Part shown: positions 5,547 through 10,626 of the stretch, in pieces
Layout: the number at the start of each line of letters is the position of its first letter
How positions within the stretch are numbered: the first letter of the stretch is position 1
Assembly (NCBI GenBank): GCA_947165745.1
Contig: CAMVBO010000026.1
Coordinates: 1-10,626, forward strand
From: an uncultured Clostridia bacterium
Lineage (GTDB): Bacteria > Bacillota_A > Clostridia > Christensenellales > Aristaeellaceae
DNA: 10,626 nucleotides
Direction of reading: 5' to 3'
Made by a program: the position numbers and the translations under genes
Notes under the pieces: model-generated
Told to the model about the DNA's origin: nothing
Database searches by the model: none
Seen by the model: the letters and a program-made list of their open reading frames with translations, nothing else

Positions 5547-7931
5547 ATGACCGAGATTTACTTTCTGGGATATACGATCATTGCCCTGATCATGGCCTTC
5601 GTGGATTTTCACTTCGCGGTAAAGGCGTTCAGGAAGGGCGACAAGGTGGGCCGGGCGATCGGCTGGTCCGCCGGCTTCGCGGGCATCATCACCCTGGCCT
5701 ACCTGGCCAGCGTGCACACGCACAACCTGGCGCTGGTCTCCCTCTTCTCCAACCTGACCTTCATCAGCATCGACTGCATGCTGGTGTCCCTGGCCTATTA
5801 CGCCTTCCTGGTGACGGGGCTGAACGGCGTCAAGGGCAGCCGGACCGTCAACGACACGATCCGCACCTTCGCCGCGCTGGACATCCTGGTGATGGTGGCC
5901 AACATCTTCACCGGCGTTGCGACGACCTTTCAGCTGGAATCCCCGGTGGGCGTCAGCTATCAGATGAAGACGCCCTACGTCATCCACCTGGTGTTCACCT
6001 ATTTCATCGTGGTGGTGACGCTGATCGTGCTCGTTCACAAGAGCATCCATACGCCCCGAAAGTACCGCAACCAGTATCTGCTGATCATCGCCGCCATCGG
6101 GGTGGCGGTGCTCATCAACGCCGTGTTCCTGTTCCAGGACAAGGGCTCGTTCTTCACCAAGGTGGACTGCTCCATCCTGGGCTACAGCATCGGGCTGTAT
6201 CTGATGTACTGGACCGCTTACGACTACAAGCCCAACGACATGCTGAACTCCCTGTCCAAGACGGTGGTGGAAAACGTCAACCAGGGCATCGTGCTGTTTG
6301 ACTACATGAACGAGCTGATCATGTACAACCGGCGGGCGGAGGCGCTTTTGCAGGGCGTGCCGCTGAAGGAATCCATGCCGTTGGACGATTTCAGCGCGTC
6401 CATCGGCCTTCCTGCCAGCGAGGAGGAGCGGTTCAGCGCCCAGTGCGATATCGAGGGCTGCGTGCCCCTGCGGTGCGACTTTCGCGTGCTGAAGGATAAG
6501 CGCAACAGGCCCATCGGCCGGCTCTTCGCCTTCACGGACATCACCCGGGACATCGACCTGACCACCGGGTTTGAGTACGCCAAGGACTACGCGTACACGG
6601 ACAAGAACGCCGCCCGGTATCCGGCGCCCACCACGGTCATCGTGTTCGACATCATCGGCCTCAGGGAGATCAACCGCGTCCAGGGCCGGGACAGGGGCGA
6701 CAAAATGATCCGCGCGCTGGCCAAGCGCATGAGACAGACCCTGCCCCAGGCCACCACGTTCCTGCGGGGCTTTGAGGCCTACCTGATCGCCATCTGCCCC
6801 GGATTGGACGAGGCGGAGAGCGCCGGGAGGCTGGAGGCGGTCATCGGGGAGAACCGGGAGCGGTGGATCTATGCCATGAGCGCGACGGGGCAGCGGACGC
6901 TGACCGAGGCGCTGCGAACCGCCTATCGCAGCATCCAGATCAAGAAGCTGCTGTGCCCCGGTTCGCTGCGGTCGCAGTCGCTGGCCTCCCTGGTGCGCGC
7001 GTTGAAGGAGGCGGACGCGGACACCGAGGACCACGTGCGCAGGACCCAGAAGATGGGCGCGCTGCTGGGCAGGCGCATCGGCCTGACGGACGCGCAGCTG
7101 GTGCAGCTGGAGCTGCTGTGTCTGCTGCATGACATCGGCAAGATCGGCATCCCCCTGGAGATTTTGAACAAACCGGGCAAGCTGGCGGACCAGGAGTGGG
7201 AGGTGCTGCGCACCCATCCGGAGAAGGGTTATCAAATCGCCATGTCCGCCGACGAGCTGAGCACCATCGCGGACATGATCCTGTACCACCACGAGCGCTG
7301 GGACGGCCGGGGTTATCCCAAGGGCTTGAAGGGGGAGGAGATCCCGGTGCTGTCGCGGATCATCTCCATCGTGGACGCCTACGACGCCATGGTCAACGAC
7401 CGCAGCTACAGAAAGGCCCTGAAGCCGGAGAAGGCCCAGGAGGAGATCCGTGTGAACGCCGGCACGCAGTTTGACCCGGTGCTGGCCGGGGAGTTTTTGA
7501 ACCTGCTGGCGGAGCACCCGGAGGTCGCCCGGGGCGAAAAGGTGGGCCCGGAAGCCGAAGAGAGCGTCGTGAAGGCGCTGACGGCGGACGCAAGCGCCAC
7601 GGGCGTGACGGTGCCCATCGCCTACAGTCGCTACATGTTGGACATGAACGAGACCATCATCGAGGTGGACGAACGGTTTGAGGAGATCACCGGCTATGAC
7701 CGGGCCAACGTGATCGGCAAGATGACCCAGTTCGACCTGATCCCGGCGGAGGACCGGGCGCACTATGTGCTGCAGGTGGGCAAGCAGTTCTCCCAGGGCG
7801 ACATGGCCTACCTGCGCCACGAGATCCGCCGCAAGGACGGCGTGAGGATCCAGGTGGCCTGCTACGGCAGGCGGTACTACGATTCGGCGGTCAAGGCCTA
7901 TCGGAACGAGATCATCATCTTCCAGCTCTGA
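5547..7931 (+). CDS. Membrane receptor: 7TM - PAS - degenerate GGDEF - HD-GYP - PAS (c-di-GMP phosphodiesterase)
   Basis: A 794-residue protein, numbered from the ATG at 5547, which is 7 nt after GGGAGG; the ATG at 5541 is only 1 nt from it. About seven membrane segments fill residues 1-225, as in 7TM sensor kinases. A PAS-like segment follows (about 240-340). A GGDEF-type fold is then recognisable by FDIIGLREIN (D368), but the signature reads LRGFEA (406-411) and the metal Asp position after FDI is Ile, so cyclase activity should be lost. The HD-GYP domain is intact: HDIGKIGIP (H528, D529), HPEKG (H557), HHERWDGRGYP (H581, H582, GYP 589-591) and VDAYDAM. It should hydrolyse cyclic di-GMP or a related dinucleotide at the inner membrane face. 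A second PAS domain (about 690-794) ends the protein, an uncommon position. It lies 63 nt after DUF2130 and 43 nt before the deaminase-like gene. Confidence 0.85.
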   Translation: MTEIYFLGYTIIALIMAFVDFHFAVKAFRKGDKVGRAIGWSAGFAGIITLAYLASVHTHNLALVSLFSNLTFISIDCMLVSLAYYAFLVTGLNGVKGSRTVNDTIRTFAALDILVMVANIFTGVATTFQLESPVGVSYQMKTPYVIHLVFTYFIVVVTLIVLVHKSIHTPRKYRNQYLLIIAAIGVAVLINAVFLFQDKGSFFTKVDCSILGYSIGLYLMYWTAYDYKPNDMLNSLSKTVVENVNQGIVLFDYMNELIMYNRRAEALLQGVPLKESMPLDDFSASIGLPASEEERFSAQCDIEGCVPLRCDFRVLKDKRNRPIGRLFAFTDITRDIDLTTGFEYAKDYAYTDKNAARYPAPTTVIVFDIIGLREINRVQGRDRGDKMIRALAKRMRQTLPQATTFLRGFEAYLIAICPGLDEAESAGRLEAVIGENRERWIYAMSATGQRTLTEALRTAYRSIQIKKLLCPGSLRSQSLASLVRALKEADADTEDHVRRTQKMGALLGRRIGLTDAQLVQLELLCLLHDIGKIGIPLEILNKPGKLADQEWEVLRTHPEKGYQIAMSADELSTIADMILYHHERWDGRGYPKGLKGEEIPVLSRIISIVDAYDAMVNDRSYRKALKPEKAQEEIRVNAGTQFDPVLAGEFLNLLAEHPEVARGEKVGPEAEESVVKALTADASATGVTVPIAYSRYMLDMNETIIEVDERFEEITGYDRANVIGKMTQFDLIPAEDRAHYVLQVGKQFSQGDMAYLRHEIRRKDGVRIQVACYGRRYYDSAVKAYRNEIIIFQL

Positions 7932-7974
7932 CGGAAGGATTGAATCCCCAAGGCGGCACGCAAGGAGGCGCGAA

Positions 7975-10407
7975 ATGCTCTTTTTTCAGCAGTTTTACCT
8001 GGACCGCGAGAAGGACATCGTCGTGGATCTCTACCTGGAGGGGGAGCGCCTCTTCCACGTCATCAGGACGCCCAACCACCACAGCGGCAACCTGGTGACG
8101 AACCTGGCGCGGCTGTGCGACCTGGAGACCTCGCTGGATGAAAACGGGTTGAAGGTGATTCGCGGCGAGGTGCCCTGCTATTTCGACGGGGACAACCGGC
8201 GGGTGTACATCCTGCGCCTGGGGGACACCAAGGTGGCCAACATCTTCCCGGACGGGCGGGTGGAGCTGAAGGCCTCCGTCCCGGCCATTTCCAAGACGCT
8301 GATGAGCCAGACCAAGGACTATCGCCTGGGCATCGAAAAGACCATCGTCAAGACCTATATCCGCAGCGATTGCAAGTTCCGCACGGACCTGCACACCCAC
8401 ATGAACGGCAACCTGCCCCCGGACGCGCTGATCGCCCTGGGCATCACCCACCAGATCCGCTATCCGTATTATTACGTGAAGAAGCTGGAGCTGCAATGCA
8501 CGCTGGAGCAGATCGCCCGGCTGGAGGCGGCGCGGGTGGTGGCGGAAAAGGCGCTGGGGGACATCCCCCTGACGGGCCGCCACCGGGAGCGCCGCATCGA
8601 CGACTTCACCTTCATCAACTTCGCCGACCTGATCCTGGGCAACCCGGACCATGCCCTTGAAAACATCGAAAAGATCCGCAATTCTCTGACCATCCCCAAG
8701 GACGGCCAGGCGGTGTTCGCCAATCTGGAGAAGGTGTACCTGTACCGCTATGTGTTTACCAAGGGCGTGCGGGTGGCGGATCCCTTCGCGGGCGTGAACA
8801 TCGAGCGCATCCCGGACCGGGAGGTGCTCGCCTACGCCCAGCGCATGCAGCGGGACCGGGAGGACGACCGCTATCGGGGCAACACCCTGTACCAGGACCT
8901 GCTCCTGTGGATCGCCCGGGAGTACCAGAGGCACGGCATTGAGTACGCGGAGATTTCCGACACGTCCCTTCTGAACCGGGCGGAATATCCCGCCAAGCTG
9001 CGCCAGATCCACGAGGTGATGCCCGCCGTCACCCGGGAGACGGGCGTGGTGCTGCGGTTCCTTGCGGGCATTCGCCGCGTGCCGCTGACCATCGTGAAGG
9101 ACGCGATCACCCCCAACGACTACCTGGCCGAAAATTTGCGCTGTCTGCGGGCCATCGCCGGGGACCCCTACGTGGCCGGCAGCGACATCATCGGCGAGGA
9201 GATCAACGACGTGATGGAGCTGAAGGGCGTCATCCGCGAGCTGGTGCGCCTGGCGGGAGAGCACCCCGGCTTTGTGATCCGCATCCACGCCGGGGAAAAC
9301 GACAGCCTGCGGGACAACGTGGCAAACAGCATCCGCTGCGTGGAGGAGGCCCTGGCCCCTGGCCAGCGGATGCCGCCGCTGCGGCTGGGCCACGGGCTGT
9401 ATACCTGCGACCTGCGCAGCGAAAAGGGCAAAAAGCTGCTCAACGACATGCGCCGCCTGGGCGTGACGCTGGAATTTCAGATCACCTCCAACGTGCGGCT
9501 CAACAACCTGTCCAGGCTGGAGCGGCACCCGTTGCGGCGCTATCTGAAGGCGGGCGTGCGCTGCGTGCAGGGCACCGACGGCGGCGCGCTGTACGGCACG
9601 AATACCATCGACGAGGAGCTAAGCCTGGAGAAGCTGCTGGGGCTGAGCCAGGCGGAGCTGCGCCGGATGCGCGAGGCGGAGGACGACATCCTGAAGGAGA
9701 GCCGCCGGGTGTACGCCGCGCGGCTGGACGCCTTCCGCGAGGCCTGCGCCGGGGACGTGGAGCAGTTCTACGGGGCGCGGCTGGAGGCGGCGGACGGCGC
9801 CCCGGAGGACCTGTGGCACGCGGGCGGCAGGGTGGCCGCGGAGGAGGCCCTGCGGGAGCAGATCGCCCCGCTGCCCCAGGGACGCCTGCCCATCGTGGTG
9901 GCAGGGGGCAGCTTCAACAGCAGCCGGCGGCGCACCCCCCTGCGCCAGGAAGACCGGGATTTCATTGACGCGCTGCTGGAGGGCGCCGACCCGGAGAAGG
10001 TCTGCTTCGTGGTGGGCCACGCGCTGACAGCCCAGGAGGGGTATCTGGTCCGGCGGGCGGCCGGGCGGTTCGGCGTGTTCGCCATCGTGCCGAACCGGCT
10101 CACCCCCGCCCAGGCGTCCAGGCTGCGGGAGGCGAACGCGGGCATACTGGTGTCCATCGAGAGCACCGCCGGCGGGCTGTACAAGAGCTTCGCCTATGAG
10201 ATCTTCAAGCGGCAGCCCTCGGTGCTGATCGCCTTCGACGGCAATTCCGCGGCGCTGAACCTGATTCAGGAGGCCCGCAACGCCCGGCGCAAGTGCCGCA
10301 TCTATATCAACCCCCGCTCCCGGGGCCTCGCCGCCAAGGGAAAGATGTTGGAGGGCTATGTCCAGCCCATCGGCGACGCGAAGGCGCTGCTCGGGGAGAT
10401 CCAATAG
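7975..10407 (+). CDS. Adenosine-deaminase-like metal hydrolase fused to a Rossmann/SLOG-like C-terminal domain
   Basis: An 810-residue, probably cytoplasmic protein. Residues 1-130 are an unrecognised beta-rich N-terminal region. An adenosine/AMP-deaminase-type core follows: DLHTHMNGN with HxH (H140, H142), GIEYAEIS, HAGE (H438, E441), RLGHG (H473) and GTDGG (D535). These match the zinc ligands, general acid Glu and catalytic His of the family. The core is enlarged: HxH to D535 spans about 395 residues against about 280 in ordinary adenosine deaminases. The DD pair of the family reads DG here, which may alter base recognition. From about 638, IVVAGGSF, VVGH (679-682), SIESTAGG and SFAYEIF...VLIAFDGNSAALN suggest a Rossmann-type, possibly SLOG, nucleotide-binding domain; this part is less certain. 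The large size recalls RADAR RdrB, but no RdrA-like ATPase is present. AAGGAGG (7962-7968) is 6 nt from the ATG. Confidence 0.65.
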   Translation: MLFFQQFYLDREKDIVVDLYLEGERLFHVIRTPNHHSGNLVTNLARLCDLETSLDENGLKVIRGEVPCYFDGDNRRVYILRLGDTKVANIFPDGRVELKASVPAISKTLMSQTKDYRLGIEKTIVKTYIRSDCKFRTDLHTHMNGNLPPDALIALGITHQIRYPYYYVKKLELQCTLEQIARLEAARVVAEKALGDIPLTGRHRERRIDDFTFINFADLILGNPDHALENIEKIRNSLTIPKDGQAVFANLEKVYLYRYVFTKGVRVADPFAGVNIERIPDREVLAYAQRMQRDREDDRYRGNTLYQDLLLWIAREYQRHGIEYAEISDTSLLNRAEYPAKLRQIHEVMPAVTRETGVVLRFLAGIRRVPLTIVKDAITPNDYLAENLRCLRAIAGDPYVAGSDIIGEEINDVMELKGVIRELVRLAGEHPGFVIRIHAGENDSLRDNVANSIRCVEEALAPGQRMPPLRLGHGLYTCDLRSEKGKKLLNDMRRLGVTLEFQITSNVRLNNLSRLERHPLRRYLKAGVRCVQGTDGGALYGTNTIDEELSLEKLLGLSQAELRRMREAEDDILKESRRVYAARLDAFREACAGDVEQFYGARLEAADGAPEDLWHAGGRVAAEEALREQIAPLPQGRLPIVVAGGSFNSSRRRTPLRQEDRDFIDALLEGADPEKVCFVVGHALTAQEGYLVRRAAGRFGVFAIVPNRLTPAQASRLREANAGILVSIESTAGGLYKSFAYEIFKRQPSVLIAFDGNSAALNLIQEARNARRKCRIYINPRSRGLAAKGKMLEGYVQPIGDAKALLGEIQ

Positions 10408-10506
10408 AGTTTGTTCACACTGCCGCTCAAAGGCCTTGATTCGATCGGTTTTTCGCAATGCCGCGATACGTTCCCGTGAATGCCTCCAATATTCCTCCGC
10501 AAACGC

Positions 10507-10543
10507 AACCCCCGTGCGCTTGAATCAATGGCGCACAGGGGTT
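10507..10543. repeat. Inverted repeat (12 paired bases, one mismatch)
   Basis: AACCCC (10507-10512) with AGGGGTT, and GTGCGC (10514-10519) with GCGCAC (10531-10536), around an 11-nt loop. No T run follows on either strand, so it is not a standard terminator. Confidence 0.55.
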
Positions 10544-10571
10544 GGCTGCGCTGTGCGGCAGCGAACGGGAT

Positions 10572-10588
10572 GGAACATTCCATGTTCC
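10572..10588. repeat. Perfect 7-bp inverted repeat
   Basis: GGAACAT-TCC-ATGTTCC. It could be a protein-binding operator or part of a structured element; nothing nearby decides which. Confidence 0.5.
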
Positions 10589-10607
10589 GCGCGGCAGCAG
10601 GAGGGGT

Positions 10608-10624
10608 CCGGGGCAATGCCCCGG
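10608..10624. repeat. GC-rich extragenic hairpin
   Basis: CCGGGGC-AAT-GCCCCGG, preceded by GGAGGGGT. It resembles REP-like palindromes found between genes in GC-rich Clostridia; that link is from memory. Confidence 0.5.
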
Positions 10625-10626
10625 CG

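Larger units (their letters stand above)
10408..10626. other. Non-coding, hairpin-rich region after the deaminase-like gene
   Basis: No convincing gene lies here on either strand. A weak terminator-like site (short GAT/ATC-GG stem followed by T at 10449-10453) may end the upstream transcript. Three separate hairpins follow between 10507 and 10624. A short minus-strand frame (about 10528-10408) reads through amino acids typical of coding sequence but has no ATG and runs antisense into the deaminase-like gene. Confidence 0.5.

Noticed and set aside
4209..7820. Minus-strand frame open for about 1200 codons opposite the DUF2130 and HD-GYP genes
   Set aside because: It mirrors GC-rich codon use of the plus-strand genes, is rich in H, Q, V and L repeats, has no recognisable domain, and its plus-strand counterparts have clear motifs and ribosome binding sites.
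7915..9528. Minus-strand frame of about 537 codons opposite the deaminase-like gene
   Set aside because: Same kind of antisense shadow: low-complexity composition, no motifs, lies over conserved catalytic residues of the plus-strand gene.
7975..10407. Calling the system RADAR (RdrB)
   Set aside because: Only the large deaminase resemblance exists; no RdrA-type ATPase is in the window and the C-terminal SLOG-like domain is not, to my knowledge, a defining part of RdrB.
10408..10528. Minus-strand coding-like stretch (AEEYWRHSRERIAALRK and onward)
   Set aside because: A stop lies just upstream, there is no ATG, and the frame continues antisense into the deaminase-like gene. It might be a remnant of a gene, but this cannot be supported.
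1..10626. CRISPR arrays, tRNA or rRNA genes and known riboswitches
   Set aside because: No regularly spaced direct repeats, cloverleaf patterns or conserved riboswitch cores were noticed by eye.

Overview
The window is GC-rich chromosomal DNA from what looks like a high-GC member of the Clostridia (Bacillota), probably a gut or anaerobic lineage. This rests on the YczE-type membrane protein, the short clostridial-type deformylase beside a DUF4177 protein, the 7TM/PAS/HD-GYP receptor and strong GGAGG ribosome binding sites spaced 6-7 nt from the starts. Genus and species cannot be read from it. No rRNA, tRNA or CRISPR array was found.

Left part (1-2056). A partial winged-helix DNA-binding protein runs off the left edge on the minus strand. 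It is divergent from a two-gene plus-strand operon encoding a DUF4177 protein and a peptide deformylase-like protein. A 164-bp palindromic MITE-like element sits at the deformylase stop codon. A bidirectional hairpin terminator then separates this operon from a convergent, minus-strand YczE-type membrane protein gene. The two divergent intergenic regions (226-394 and 1878-2105) carry nearly identical back-to-back promoter pairs, which is the most striking regulatory feature of the window.

Middle part (2106-4256). A monocistronic plus-strand gene encodes a 649-residue cytoplasmic protein that resembles an uncharacterised (alpha/alpha)6-barrel glycosidase. An intrinsic terminator follows it, then a good sigma-A type promoter.

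Right part (4257-10407). Three plus-strand genes lie 63 and 43 nt apart with no visible terminator between them, probably one transcript. They are a DUF2130 coiled-coil protein with a PD-(D/E)XK nuclease signature, a membrane receptor with an intact HD-GYP cyclic-di-GMP phosphodiesterase domain and a degenerate GGDEF domain, and an 810-residue protein joining an enlarged adenosine-deaminase-type metal hydrolase to a C-terminal Rossmann-like domain that may be SLOG-related. Nuclease, cyclic-dinucleotide turnover and nucleotide deaminase/sensor together resemble nucleotide-based conflict or signalling systems. That joint role is a hypothesis: no partner such as the RADAR ATPase RdrA is visible. 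The last 220 bases are non-coding and rich in hairpins.
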